NCBI RefSeq assembly: GCF_000241525.1
Contig: NZ_AHIL01000016.1
Location: forward strand, 1 to 55,856
Direction: 5' to 3'
DNA: 55,856 nt
Source: Comamonas testosteroni ATCC 11996
Lineage (GTDB): Bacteria > Pseudomonadota > Gammaproteobacteria > Burkholderiales > Burkholderiaceae_C
Shown: in pieces, positions 37,290 through 45,575 of the stretch
Layout: every line of letters starts with the position of its first letter
Numbering within the stretch: position 1 is the first letter of the stretch
The notes under the pieces: model-generated
The model's database searches: none
Told to the model about the DNA's origin: nothing
The model's input: only the letters and a program-made list of their open reading frames with translations
Translations under genes and position numbers: made by a program

Positions 37290-38957
37290 TCAGGTCGCAT
37301 CACGAATCCACTGCGCCGCCTTTTCGGCCATCATCAGCGTCGGGCTGTTGGTATTGCCGCTGGTGATGGTGGGCATGGCGCCGGCATCGACCACGCGCAG
37401 GCCCTGCACGCCTCGCACCTTGAAGCGGCTGTCCAGGACCGCCATCGGGTCGTCGGCGCGCCCCATCTTGGTCGTGCCCACGGGGTGGAAGATGGTGGTG
37501 GCGATATCGCCGGCCAGACGCGCCAGCTCCTCGTCGCTCTGGTATTGAACACCGGGCTTGAACTCTTCGGGCTGGAAGGGCGCAAGCGCCGGCTGGCTGA
37601 CGATGCGCCGCGTGACACGCAGGCTGTCTGCTGCCACCTGCCGGTCTTCGGCCGTGCAGAGGTAGTTGGGCGCGATGGCCGGAGCCTGGCGGAAGTCGGC
37701 GCCCTGCAACTGCACCGTGCCGCGGCTGCTGGGGTTGAGGTTGCAGACGCTGGCGGTGAAGGCGGCAAAGTCGTGCAGCGGCTCGCCAAAGGCATCCAGC
37801 GACAGCGGTTGCACGTGATATTCCAGATTGGGGTGGGCCAGCGCCGGATTGCTGCGTGTAAAGGCCCCTAGTTGCGAGGGTGCCATGCTCATGGGGCCGC
37901 TGCGCTTGAGTGCGTATTCAAGGGCTATGGCCGCCTTGCCCCAGAGACTGCCGGCCATGGTGTTGAGCGTCTTGGCGTTGTGCACCTTGTAGACCGAGCG
38001 GATTTGCAGGTGGTCCTGCAGATTGGCGCCCACGCCGGGCAGATCGCGGCGAACGGCCACGCCATGGCGCTGCAGCAATTCGCCGGGGCCGATGCCCGAC
38101 AGTTGCAGGATATGCGGCGAGTTGACCGCACCCGCGCAGAGCAGCACTTCGCGCCCGGCCTGCACGGTCACCATCTCGTCTCCGGTCCAGACTTCGGCGC
38201 CGGTGCAGCGCTGGCTGCCGTCTGGCAGATCTTCCAGAATCAGCCTGCGTACCTGGGCCCGGGTCCACATCTCGAAATTGGGGCGGCCATAGCAGGTGGG
38301 ACGCAGAAAGGCCTTGGCCGTGTTCCAGCGCAGGCCCGATTTCTGGTTGACCTCGAAGTAGCCCACGCCCTCGTTGCAGCCACGGTTGAAGTCGTCGGTG
38401 GCCGGGATGCCGGCCTGCTGCGCCGCCTGGGCAAAGGCGTCGAGTATGTCCCAGCGCAGACGCTGCTTCTCCACGCGCCACTCGCCGCTGCCGCCCGTGC
38501 TCTTGCTGCCGTGCAGGCGTTTGAACTCTTCGCCGGCATTGCCTCCGGGGTCCAGACGCCAGTGATCCTCGTGCTGCCTGAAGGCCGGCAGGACCTGCTC
38601 CCAGCGCCAGGTGTCGTCGCCGGTCAGATTGGCCCATTGCTCGTAGTCGCGGGACTGGCCGCGCATATAGATCATGCCGTTGATGCTGGAGCAGCCACCC
38701 AGTGTCTTGCCGCGCGGATAGCGCAGGCTGCGGCCGTTGAGTCCGGGGTCAGGTTCGGTCTGGTAGAGCCAGTCGGTGCGCGGGTTGCCTATGCAATAGA
38801 GATAGCCCACAGGGATATGGATCCAGTGGTAGTCATCCTTGCCGCCTGCTTCGATCAGCAGAACCCGGTGATTCTTGTTGCGGGTGAGACGGTTGCACAG
38901 CAGCGAACCTGCTGTACCGCCGCCGATGACGATGTAGTCGAACTGGGTATCACTCAT
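37290..38957 (-). CDS. GMC-family FAD-dependent oxidoreductase
   Basis: A 555-residue glucose-methanol-choline oxidoreductase. The N-terminal FAD motif is YIVIGGGTAGSLLCNRL. The GMC signature RYPRGKTLGGCSSINGMIYM is at about residue 80, and the second signature at about 265 (LLCAGAVNSPHILQLSGIGP). Active-site His491 (IFHPVGTTKMG) and Asn535 (SGNTNSP) are present. It oxidises an alcohol; choline- or polyethylene-glycol-type dehydrogenases are the nearest kinds. It stands alone and is divergent from the MCE transport operon. Confidence 0.9.
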   Translation of the reverse strand: MSDTQFDYIVIGGGTAGSLLCNRLTRNKNHRVLLIEAGGKDDYHWIHIPVGYLYCIGNPRTDWLYQTEPDPGLNGRSLRYPRGKTLGGCSSINGMIYMRGQSRDYEQWANLTGDDTWRWEQVLPAFRQHEDHWRLDPGGNAGEEFKRLHGSKSTGGSGEWRVEKQRLRWDILDAFAQAAQQAGIPATDDFNRGCNEGVGYFEVNQKSGLRWNTAKAFLRPTCYGRPNFEMWTRAQVRRLILEDLPDGSQRCTGAEVWTGDEMVTVQAGREVLLCAGAVNSPHILQLSGIGPGELLQRHGVAVRRDLPGVGANLQDHLQIRSVYKVHNAKTLNTMAGSLWGKAAIALEYALKRSGPMSMAPSQLGAFTRSNPALAHPNLEYHVQPLSLDAFGEPLHDFAAFTASVCNLNPSSRGTVQLQGADFRQAPAIAPNYLCTAEDRQVAADSLRVTRRIVSQPALAPFQPEEFKPGVQYQSDEELARLAGDIATTIFHPVGTTKMGRADDPMAVLDSRFKVRGVQGLRVVDAGAMPTITSGNTNSPTLMMAEKAAQWIRDAT

Positions 38958-39269
38958 GGGCAGATCAAAAGGCCGGTACAGCTTGGCGCAGAGGCCAGAG
39001 CGTCAGGCAGTCATGGGCAGAAAGTCCGGTTCATTAGGTGCGATGACCTTGCCAGTGTCGATAGGGAAAGCGCTCGCATACTCCTGTTTTGGAAGCTGTC
39101 GGCGTAGTACTGGTTTTGACTTTCGCGAGTTTTTGATAAAAATTGCAACGCTATCATTGCGTGGCATGCGGCAGCGGCCTACGTGCTGCGGTTGGCATGT
39201 TCCTCGCTTGGCGCGTTATGCTGGCCCCTGCGGCCAGCCCGTCTCCCTCATGTCCTAGGAAGCTTTTCT
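38958..39269. other. Divergent intergenic region between GMC gene and MCE operon
   Basis: These 312 bases hold no gene. An AT-rich patch at 39109-39160 contains a plausible promoter for the MCE operon (see 39116-39143). Confidence 0.5.
39116..39143 (+). promoter_or_regulatory. Candidate promoter of the MCE transport operon
   Basis: TTGACT at 39116-39121, a 16-base spacer, and AAAAAT at 39138-39143. The -35 is close to consensus and the -10 is weak, so this is tentative. Confidence 0.3.
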
Positions 39270-40397
39270 TTGCCCAGCTCAGACCAACTACCTCAATGCC
39301 CGCTGCAGTCCCGCGAAGGTCAGCAATGGGCTGTGCCTGTGGGCCGCTGGAGTGCTGCCGAGCTGGGCGACCGCCATATCTGGCGTCAGCTGGCACCGCA
39401 GATCAGAGCGGTTCCCAAGGGCGCGGCCTGGGATCTGCAGCAGATGGTCTGGTTCGACCATATCGGTGCGCAGCTGCTGTGGGAGCAATGGGGCAAGGCC
39501 TGGCCAGCCCACTTGCTGACGACCAAGACCCAGCGCTCCATGCTGGAGCGAGTGGCCAGATTCAGCGAAGTACCAGAGCCCAAGCCCGAGCCCTCGGGCT
39601 GGATGTGCGAGGTCAATCGACTGGGGCAGATGGTGATCGACGCCTGCGGGCACTTTTCCAACTTGATTCAACTGGTCGGTCAGTTGCTGCTGGACTGCCT
39701 GCGATTGCTGCGCAATCCTTTTCGTGGCCCCTGGCGCGATATTTCAGGCCACCTCTATGCGACGGGGGCGACAGCCTTGCCGATCACGGCCCTGGTGGGC
39801 TTTCTGATCGGCGTGGTGCTGGCCTATCTGATGGCGCTGCAGCTGCGCCAGTTCGGGGCCGAGTCCTTTATCGTCAACATTCTTGGCATCTCGCTGATCC
39901 GCGAGCTGGGACCGCTGCTGGCGGCGATTCTGGTGGCAGGGCGCAGCGGCTCGGCCATTACGGCGCAGATCGGTGTGATGCGCGTGACCGAAGAGCTCGA
40001 CGCCATGCAGGTCATGGGCATCTCCCAGGGCTACCGGCTGGTGCTGCCGCGTGCGCTCGCGCTGGCCGTGTCCATGCCGCTGGTGGCGTTGTGGACCATT
40101 CTTGCGGCACTGGCGGGCGGCATGGTCGCGGCGGACCTGACCATGGACATCACGCCGTCTTACTTCATTCAAAGTCTGCCTGCGGCCGTAAAGATCGGCA
40201 ATCTGGTGCTGGCCATGGGCAAGTCCGTGGTGTTTGGCGTGCTGATTGCCCTGATCGGCTGCCATTGGGGCCTGAAGGTAGAGCCCAATACCCAGAGCCT
40301 GGGGCGCGGCACCACGGCGGCGGTGGTGTCATCCATCACCATGGTCATCATCGTGGATGCCATCTTTGCCATCCTCTTCAGAAACGTGGGCTTTTAG
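39270..40397 (+). CDS. MCE-system ABC permease with N-terminal STAS-like domain (MlaB-MlaE fusion)
   Basis: A 375-residue protein. Residues about 18-105 resemble a STAS domain (WDLQQMVWFDHIGAQLLWEQ is the core strand-helix), as in MlaB. Residues about 165-375 are an MlaE permease with about five helices, including GFLIGVVLAYLMALQLRQFG and ISLIRELGPLLAAILVAGRSG. I chose TTG 39270, with AGGA nine bases upstream; the reading frame is open to 39183. With the next three genes it forms an MCE lipid transporter that moves phospholipids between the inner and outer membranes. Confidence 0.85.
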   Translation: MPSSDQLPQCPLQSREGQQWAVPVGRWSAAELGDRHIWRQLAPQIRAVPKGAAWDLQQMVWFDHIGAQLLWEQWGKAWPAHLLTTKTQRSMLERVARFSEVPEPKPEPSGWMCEVNRLGQMVIDACGHFSNLIQLVGQLLLDCLRLLRNPFRGPWRDISGHLYATGATALPITALVGFLIGVVLAYLMALQLRQFGAESFIVNILGISLIRELGPLLAAILVAGRSGSAITAQIGVMRVTEELDAMQVMGISQGYRLVLPRALALAVSMPLVALWTILAALAGGMVAADLTMDITPSYFIQSLPAAVKIGNLVLAMGKSVVFGVLIALIGCHWGLKVEPNTQSLGRGTTAAVVSSITMVIIVDAIFAILFRNVGF

Positions 40398-40520
40398 GAT
40401 GAACTACCCCCTGTGCGGCTTCGCCGCTTCCCCCAAAGGGGGCGACATCTTCGCTGAGGGGCGGCCCTTGCTCGGCGTCTCTGGCTTGGGTCGCGCCAGC
40501 CTCGCGCGGCGGGGGGCACG
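40398..40520 (+). repeat. Structured repeat A, copy 2 (inside the MCE operon)
   Basis: It begins after the permease TAG stop: CTACCCCCTGTGCGGCTTCG with CCGC, then CCCCC-AAA-GGGGG, then TCTTCGCTGAGGGGCGGCCC and TTGCTCGGCGTCTCTGGC. The hairpins GCGGC/GCCGC and CCCCC/GGGGG are plain. It fills the 126-base gap before the ATPase gene. Confidence 0.8.
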
Positions 40521-40523
40521 CAA

Positions 40524-41384
40524 ATGACAGAGGTGATGCGCAACCGCCGTATCGAGGGGGCCGTGGGCGACTACGCGCCGCCGCAGGATGTGAAGCCGCT
40601 GGTGCAGGCGGTGGACCTGTGGACCGAATTTGGCGAAGGCGCATCGCGCTTTGCCGTGCACCAGGACTTGAACTTCGATGTCTACCCGGGCGAGATTCTG
40701 GCCCTGGTTGGCGGCTCCGGCACGGGCAAGACGGTGCTGCTGCGCCAGATCCTGGGGCTGCTCTCGCCATCGCGCGGCACGGTGACCGTGGACGGACGGC
40801 CCTCGCGCGAGGTCATCAGCGGCGAGCTGGCGGCGAGTCAGGTGGGCATGCTGTTCCAGCAGGGGGCGCTGTATTCGGCCTTCAACGTGCTGGACAACAT
40901 CGCATTTGCGCTGCGTGAGCAGGGAACCTTGCCCGATGCCGTGGTGCGCGATGCGGCCATGGTCAAGCTGCAGATGGTGGGCCTCAAGCCAGAGCATGCC
41001 TCGCGCATGCCGGCAGACCTGTCGGGAGGCATGATCAAGCGTGTGGCGCTGGCACGTGCGCTGATGATGGATCCGCCGCTGCTGCTGCTCGACGAACCCA
41101 CAGCAGGACTGGACCCCAAGGGCTCGGACGAGTTCTGCGAGCTGCTGCGCGATATCCATGCAGAGCTGGGCCTGACCGTGATCATGGTCACCCACGATCT
41201 GGATACGCTGTTTGCACTGTCCACACGAGTGGCCGTGCTGGCCGAGAAAAAAGTGCTGTTCACCGGAGCCCCGCGCGACGTGGCCCGGATCAAGCACCCG
41301 TTTATCGAACATTTCTTCCAGGGAGAGCGTGGCCGCCGTGCCATGGCCCCGGTGCAAGGCGGCGCGGCCGCAGAGGAAAGCTGA
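40524..41384 (+). CDS. MCE-system ABC transporter ATPase (MlaF-like)
   Basis: A 286-residue ABC ATPase. Walker A GGSGTGKT is at 63-70, the signature is LSGGMIKRVALARAL near 165, and Walker B LLLLDEPTAGLDPKG follows. The Met after the signature Gly-Gly (LSGGM) is typical of MlaF/Mkl proteins. It powers the permease encoded just upstream. The MCE gene starts at the A of its TGA stop, so translation is coupled. The 20-residue N-terminal extension has no motif. Confidence 0.93.
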   Translation: MTEVMRNRRIEGAVGDYAPPQDVKPLVQAVDLWTEFGEGASRFAVHQDLNFDVYPGEILALVGGSGTGKTVLLRQILGLLSPSRGTVTVDGRPSREVISGELAASQVGMLFQQGALYSAFNVLDNIAFALREQGTLPDAVVRDAAMVKLQMVGLKPEHASRMPADLSGGMIKRVALARALMMDPPLLLLDEPTAGLDPKGSDEFCELLRDIHAELGLTVIMVTHDLDTLFALSTRVAVLAEKKVLFTGAPRDVARIKHPFIEHFFQGERGRRAMAPVQGGAAAEES

Positions 41385-42331
41385 TGGAAAACAAGTCCCA
41401 TGCCATGGCTGCCGGCATCTTCGTGCTGGTGGTTGCGGCCCTGCTGGCAGGGCTGGCCGTCTGGCTGACGCGCGACAACCGCGAATACCAGCTCTACGAA
41501 ATGTCCACCAAGGATGGTGTCAGCGGTCTGCAGCCCCAGGCCACGGTGCGCTACAAGGGCGTGCCCGTGGGCAAGGTGGTGCGTATCGGCTTTGACCCGC
41601 AGATTCCCGGCAATGTGCTGATTCGCATTGCCGTGGGCGAGGATACGCCGGTCACGCCGGCCACCTACGCCCAGCTTGGCTATCAGGGGGTGACGGGGCT
41701 GGCCCATATCCAGCTCGACGATGACAGCAAGGCTTCGCAGCCGCTCAAGCCTGGGCCCAGCGGCCTGCCGCGCCTGCCCATGAAGTCCTCGCCGCTGAAC
41801 ATGCTGGCCGACCAGGGGCCGGTGCTGCTGGAGCGGGTTGACGAAATTTCACGCCGCCTCAATGCCATGCTGGGTGAGGACAACCAAAAGCGCGTGAGCG
41901 CGGCGCTGGACAATATCGCGGCCGCATCCGGAGGGATCAAGGATCTGGCCGAGACCATGAACAAGACGGCCAAGGACTTTCCTCAGCTCACGACGGATGC
42001 GCACCAGACCCTGCAGTCCCTGACCAAGGCCGGCAATGCCGCCACGGGCGTGGCAACCGATTTGCAGCAGACCGTGCGCAAGGTGAATGCGCCCGACGGC
42101 CCGCTGCAGCAGATTGCCGAGGGCACGCAGGCCCTGTCGCAGGCGGCCGAGTCGCTGGGGCGCAGCACCTTGCCGCGCATGAACGGTGCGGCGGACGATG
42201 TCTCGCGTGCCGCGCGCACCATGGGCGCGGCGGCAGGCCGCTTCAATGACAACCCGCAGTCGGTCATCTACGGTCAGGGCCTGGGCCTGCCAGGCCCCGG
42301 CGAGCCCGGTTTTGTGGCTCCGGCCAAGTGA
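41384..42331 (+). CDS. MCE-domain substrate-binding protein (MlaD-like)
   Basis: A 315-residue single-pass membrane protein. The N-terminal anchor is GIFVLVVAALLAGLAVWL. One MCE domain covers about residues 38-115 (VRYKGVPVGKVVRIGFDP, then TPATYAQLGYQGVTGLAHIQL). A long helical C-terminal region rich in Ala, Gln and Asn follows, longer than in E. coli MlaD (183 residues). MCE proteins form hexameric lipid channels; the long helices could form a tube towards the outer membrane. Start overlaps the ATPase stop (TGATG). Confidence 0.92.
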   Translation: MENKSHAMAAGIFVLVVAALLAGLAVWLTRDNREYQLYEMSTKDGVSGLQPQATVRYKGVPVGKVVRIGFDPQIPGNVLIRIAVGEDTPVTPATYAQLGYQGVTGLAHIQLDDDSKASQPLKPGPSGLPRLPMKSSPLNMLADQGPVLLERVDEISRRLNAMLGEDNQKRVSAALDNIAAASGGIKDLAETMNKTAKDFPQLTTDAHQTLQSLTKAGNAATGVATDLQQTVRKVNAPDGPLQQIAEGTQALSQAAESLGRSTLPRMNGAADDVSRAARTMGAAAGRFNDNPQSVIYGQGLGLPGPGEPGFVAPAK

Positions 42332-42437
42332 AGCCGCAACAAGGACACGACTTGCGCAAATTCGGACCAGGCAGGCTGTTTCTCGATGGAAATGCCTGCT
42401 GCCCATTCCGGCTGGCCTAAGTCCCAAAGGAATCAAT

Positions 42438-43121
42438 ATGGCAGACACAAAGATTTCACTCACCGGCCGCGGAGCACGGCGATTGCTGGGCGCTTCTTCC
42501 CTGGTGCTGGCGCTTGCCGCCTGCTCGGGCCTGCCCACGGCACCCACGCAGCCGGTGCGCTATGACCTGGGCATGACCGACCTCACGGCGCCGCTCGCCA
42601 ATGCAGCCGCACCCTCCGTGGCGCCGGCGCCGCTGGTATTGGCTGAAGTCCAGGCTCCGGGCCTGCCCGAAGGCTTGACGGCCATGTTCTACCGCCTGAA
42701 CTACAGCGACAGTCAGCAACTGCGTGCCTACCAGAACGCGCGCTGGAGCCTGCCTCCAGCCCAGATGGTGGAGCAGCGCCTGCGCATGCGCCTGGGGCTG
42801 GAGCGCCCCGTGCTCTCGGGCAAGGACAATGTCCGCCCCCTGCAGGCCGACAAGCGCTCGATTGCGCAGCTGCGCGTGACGGTGGACGAGTTCAGCCAGG
42901 TCTTTGACAGTGCCAGCAGCAGCCGTGCGCTGCTGCGCCTGAGTGCCAGCCTGATTGGTGCCGGTGAGAGTGCGGGCAATCAGTTGCTGGGCCAGAAGGT
43001 GTTCACGGTCGAAGTGCCAGCTGCTGCTGCCGACGCTGCCGGCGGTGCCCAGGCCATGGCGCGTGCTGTGGATGAGGCGGCTGCCCAGCTCAGTCGCTGG
43101 TTGCAGGGCTACGGGCGCTAG
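42438..43121 (+). CDS. ABC-type transport auxiliary lipoprotein (PqiC-like)
   Basis: A 227-residue predicted lipoprotein. The signal ends in the lipobox LALAAC with Cys29. The rest matches the PqiC/DUF330-like auxiliary component seen with MCE transporters: VRYDLGM near the start, the strand LVLAEVQAPGLPEG, and VTVDEFSQVFDSASSSRALLRL. AAAGGAATCAAT precedes ATG 42438. It probably sits on the inner face of the outer membrane and contacts the MCE tube. It ends the operon, with a terminator 32 bases on. Confidence 0.85.
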   Translation: MADTKISLTGRGARRLLGASSLVLALAACSGLPTAPTQPVRYDLGMTDLTAPLANAAAPSVAPAPLVLAEVQAPGLPEGLTAMFYRLNYSDSQQLRAYQNARWSLPPAQMVEQRLRMRLGLERPVLSGKDNVRPLQADKRSIAQLRVTVDEFSQVFDSASSSRALLRLSASLIGAGESAGNQLLGQKVFTVEVPAAAADAAGGAQAMARAVDEAAAQLSRWLQGYGR

Positions 43122-43152
43122 AGCCCGAACAGCCCCAGGCATTTCCGCTCCC

Positions 43153-43178
43153 AAAGCCCTGCTAGTCAGGGCTTTGTT
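43153..43178 (+). terminator. Terminator of the MCE operon
   Basis: AAAGCCCTG-CTAGT-CAGGGCTTT followed by GTTG. It is the only clear hairpin with a T-run between the lipoprotein gene and the hemerythrin gene. Confidence 0.75.
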
Positions 43179-43293
43179 GATTCCGGGCAAGTCCTGGTTA
43201 CTTGCGGGCAGCTGCTTTGCTGATGTGGGTCAATGGCCGGGCCAGGCCTTGTTCTTAAGCTGCCAGTTCCTCAACCTCGCACAAGGAACTGCC

Positions 43294-43791
43294 ATGGCCA
43301 GCCTCGAATGGAATGCCGCTCTCATCCTGGATTTTCCCGTCATGGACGAGGTGCATGAAGAGTTCGTCACCCTGCTGGCCCAGGTGGAAGCTGCGGGCGA
43401 CGAGCAGCTGTGCGCGCTCTGGGACGAGCTGATTGCCCACACCCAGCAGCACTTCGATCAGGAGGACCGCTGGATGCAGACCACGGGATTTGCCACGGGC
43501 AACTGCCACAGCCAGCAGCACAAGGTGGTGCTGGCCGTGCTGCGCGAGGGAGCGGTCAAGGGCAGTCAGGGCGATCTTGCCACGATCCGTCATATGGCGG
43601 CCGAGCTGGGCCCCTGGTTCAGTCACCATGCGCAGAACATGGATGCCGCGCTGGCCTTGCATATGCGCCGCGCGGGCTTTGACCCGGTGACCGGCGCGGT
43701 GCTGGTGCCCGAGGCTTTGCCTGCTGAGCCGATCACCGGCTGTGGTGGTGCCTGTGGTGAAACTGAAAAAAAGGAAGTAGTAACTGCCTGA
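43294..43791 (+). CDS. Hemerythrin-family oxygen or iron-binding protein
   Basis: A 165-residue bacteriohemerythrin-like four-helix protein. Candidate di-iron ligands are His21 (DEVHEEF), His53 and Glu57 (HFDQEDRWM), His72 and His76 (HSQQH), and His112 and Asp117 (HHAQNMD). The C-terminal tail carries a Cys-x3-Cys pair (GCGGACGE) not needed for the fold. AAGGAACTGCC precedes ATG 43294. It could bind oxygen, nitric oxide or iron; nothing nearby decides. The inverted copy of repeat A starts just after it. Confidence 0.88.
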   Translation: MASLEWNAALILDFPVMDEVHEEFVTLLAQVEAAGDEQLCALWDELIAHTQQHFDQEDRWMQTTGFATGNCHSQQHKVVLAVLREGAVKGSQGDLATIRHMAAELGPWFSHHAQNMDAALALHMRRAGFDPVTGAVLVPEALPAEPITGCGGACGETEKKEVVTA

Positions 43792-43797
43792 AACTGA

Positions 43798-43889
43798 CGC
43801 GCGCTAAGGCGAGAGACAGCGAGCAAGCGCCGCTGCGCAGCGAAGCTGCCGTCCCCCCCTTGGGGGAAGCGGCGTAACCGCTCAGGGAG
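43798..43889 (-). repeat. Structured repeat A, copy 3 (after the MarC gene)
   Basis: On the minus strand it begins at the MarC stop TGA: CTCCCTGAGCGGTTACGCCG with C, then CCCCC-AA-GGGGG, then CAGCTTCGCTGCGCAGCGGC and GCTTGCTCGCTGTCTCTCGC. GCGG(TTACG)CCGC replaces GCGG(CTTCG)CCGC of copy 2 while keeping the stem. Confidence 0.8.
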
Positions 43890-44537
43890 TCAAGGATATA
43901 TTGCCGGGGAGGCCAGGATGGGGAAGATCTTGATCAGGCCTCCCGCCATCACCTCGATGGCCAGCGCGGCCAAAATCAGGCCCATGAGCCGGGTCATCAC
44001 ATTGATGCCGGTCTTGCCCAGCACGCGGGCAATCGGGTGGGCCAGCGAAAAGCAGACCATGATGGCGGCGGCCACCACCACGCCATAGCCGACCAGTGCC
44101 ACATGCTGCCAGATGGTGCGCGCCTGATCGGCATAGATCACCACGGTGGACATGGCAGCAGGCCCGGTCAGCAGCGGAATGGTCAGCGGCACGACGGCGA
44201 TGCTGTTGCCCTCGGCGGCCTTTTCGACGCCGGCTGCCAGCGTGGCATTGTTGGGGCGGTCTTCGGCGGGGCGGGCGTTGAGCATGTTCATCGCGCTGAT
44301 CAGCAGCAGCAGGCCGCCGCCGACCTGAAAGCTTTGCAGCGAGATATTGAAGAACTGCAGAATCTGCAGCCCCAGCAGGGCGCAGACCGCAATCACGCAG
44401 AAGGCGGCAAAGGCGGCGGTGCGAATCGTCTGCCAACGCTGCTCGGCGTCGAAGCCGGCCGTGTAGTGGATGAAGAACGGGACGATGGCCAGCGGGTTGA
44501 TGATGGCGACCAGGGTGATCAGCGGCTTGATATCCAT
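43890..44537 (-). CDS. MarC-family integral membrane protein
   Basis: A 215-residue protein with six hydrophobic segments and MarC/UPF0056 landmarks: LVAIINPLAIVPFFIHYT at the N-terminus, AGVEKAAEGNSIAVVPLTIPLLTGPAAMSTV in the middle, and MTRLMGLILAALAIEVMAGGL near the end. GGAGG lies nine bases before the ATG. The transport substrate of MarC proteins is unknown, and the old link to multiple antibiotic resistance has been withdrawn. It diverges from the dienelactone hydrolase gene. Confidence 0.92.
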   Translation of the reverse strand: MDIKPLITLVAIINPLAIVPFFIHYTAGFDAEQRWQTIRTAAFAAFCVIAVCALLGLQILQFFNISLQSFQVGGGLLLLISAMNMLNARPAEDRPNNATLAAGVEKAAEGNSIAVVPLTIPLLTGPAAMSTVVIYADQARTIWQHVALVGYGVVVAAAIMVCFSLAHPIARVLGKTGINVMTRLMGLILAALAIEVMAGGLIKIFPILASPAIYP

Positions 44538-44719
44538 TACAGCTCGCCTCCGGGCATGGGGGGCTTATCGCGACTGTCGGCCTTTTGTGGGGCTGAGATA
44601 GCTGGCATCAACACTCCTGTGAAAAAATGGCCGAATCATCGACGCGGCATCAGCCATTACAGCATTGCTGGCGGTCGCGTCGCGGATTCCCCTTTTGAAC
44701 CATGTTAAGGAGCTTCGCA

Positions 44720-45412
44720 ATGGGCAGCTTTGTTGAACTGACAGCCGTGGATGGCGCAAAAACCCCCGCTTATGTGGCCATGCCTGAGGGGCCGGCACGC
44801 GGTGCCATCGTGGTGCTGCAGGAGATCTTCGGCGTGAACTCGCATATCCGCTCCGTGGCAGACCGCTACGCAGCCCAGGGTTATGTGGCTGTGGCACCCG
44901 CCATGTTTGCCCGCGTCAAGCCCGATGTGGAGCTGGGTTACAGCGACGAAGACATGAAGGCCGGCTTTGCGCTCAAGACCGCAGTGGAAGCCCTGCCCGA
45001 GCCCGGTGCACTGCGCGATGTGGAAGCGGCCGTGGCCCATGCTGCGACGCTGGTGCCCGGTGGCAAGATTGGCGTGGTGGGCTTTTGCTGGGGCGGCCTC
45101 ATGACCTGGCGCTCGGCCTGCAATCTGGCTAGCGTCTCGGCTGCAGTCTGCTACTACGGCGGCGGCATGACGGGAGAGCTGGAGGCCAGCCGTCAGGCGC
45201 TGTGCCCGGTGCTGGCCCATTTCGGCAGCAAGGATCACTACATCTCGCTGGAGTCCGTCGAAGCCTTCAAGAAGGCTCAGCCCAAGGTGGAAGTCCATGT
45301 CTACGAAGCCGACCATGGCTTCAACTGCGACCAGCGAGGCTCCTACAACGCGCCTGCTGCTGCGCAGGCCATTGAGCGCACTCTGGCCTTCTTCGCTCAG
45401 CATCTGGGTTGA
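44720..45412 (+). CDS. Dienelactone hydrolase family protein
   Basis: A 230-residue alpha/beta hydrolase with the cysteine triad of dienelactone hydrolase. Cys123 lies in VGFCWGG, Asp171 in GSKDHY and His198 in ADHGFN. Glu35 (LQEIFGVN) is also conserved; these positions nearly equal those of the Pseudomonas enzyme. ATG 44720 follows AAGGAGCTTCGCA. True ClcD acts in chlorocatechol breakdown, but no catabolic neighbour is present, so it is more likely a general carboxymethylenebutenolidase-like hydrolase. Confidence 0.9.
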   Translation: MGSFVELTAVDGAKTPAYVAMPEGPARGAIVVLQEIFGVNSHIRSVADRYAAQGYVAVAPAMFARVKPDVELGYSDEDMKAGFALKTAVEALPEPGALRDVEAAVAHAATLVPGGKIGVVGFCWGGLMTWRSACNLASVSAAVCYYGGGMTGELEASRQALCPVLAHFGSKDHYISLESVEAFKKAQPKVEVHVYEADHGFNCDQRGSYNAPAAAQAIERTLAFFAQHLG

Positions 45413-45465
45413 TATAAAAACCATAGCTGCTTGTGATGGATATATAAGCGCAAGCAGCTTTTTTA
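45413..45465 (+). repeat. Mini-repeat B, copy 7, also a terminator
   Basis: AGCTGCTTG at 45425-45433 pairs with CAAGCAGCT at 45451-45459 and is followed by TTTTTT. The element begins at the stop codon of the dienelactone hydrolase gene, so this copy can act as its intrinsic terminator. Confidence 0.75.
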
Positions 45466-45471
45466 TCTAAA

Positions 45472-45575
45472 GCCCGTTGCCGCTGGGCGGTCCCCATCAG
45501 AGACATCAAGCAAGCGCCGCCGCGCAGCGAGGATGTCGTCCCTCTTCGGGGAAGGCGCGGAAGCACCTCAGGGGG
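45472..45575 (-). repeat. Structured repeat A, copy 4 (after the CorA gene)
   Basis: On the minus strand it begins at the TGA stop: CCCCCTGAGGTGCTTCCGCG with CC, then CCCC-GAA-GAGGG, then CATCCTCGCTGCGCGGCGGC and GCTTGCTTGATGTCTCTGAT. The first stem is GGTGC/GCGCC, a different sequence that still pairs. Confidence 0.75.
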
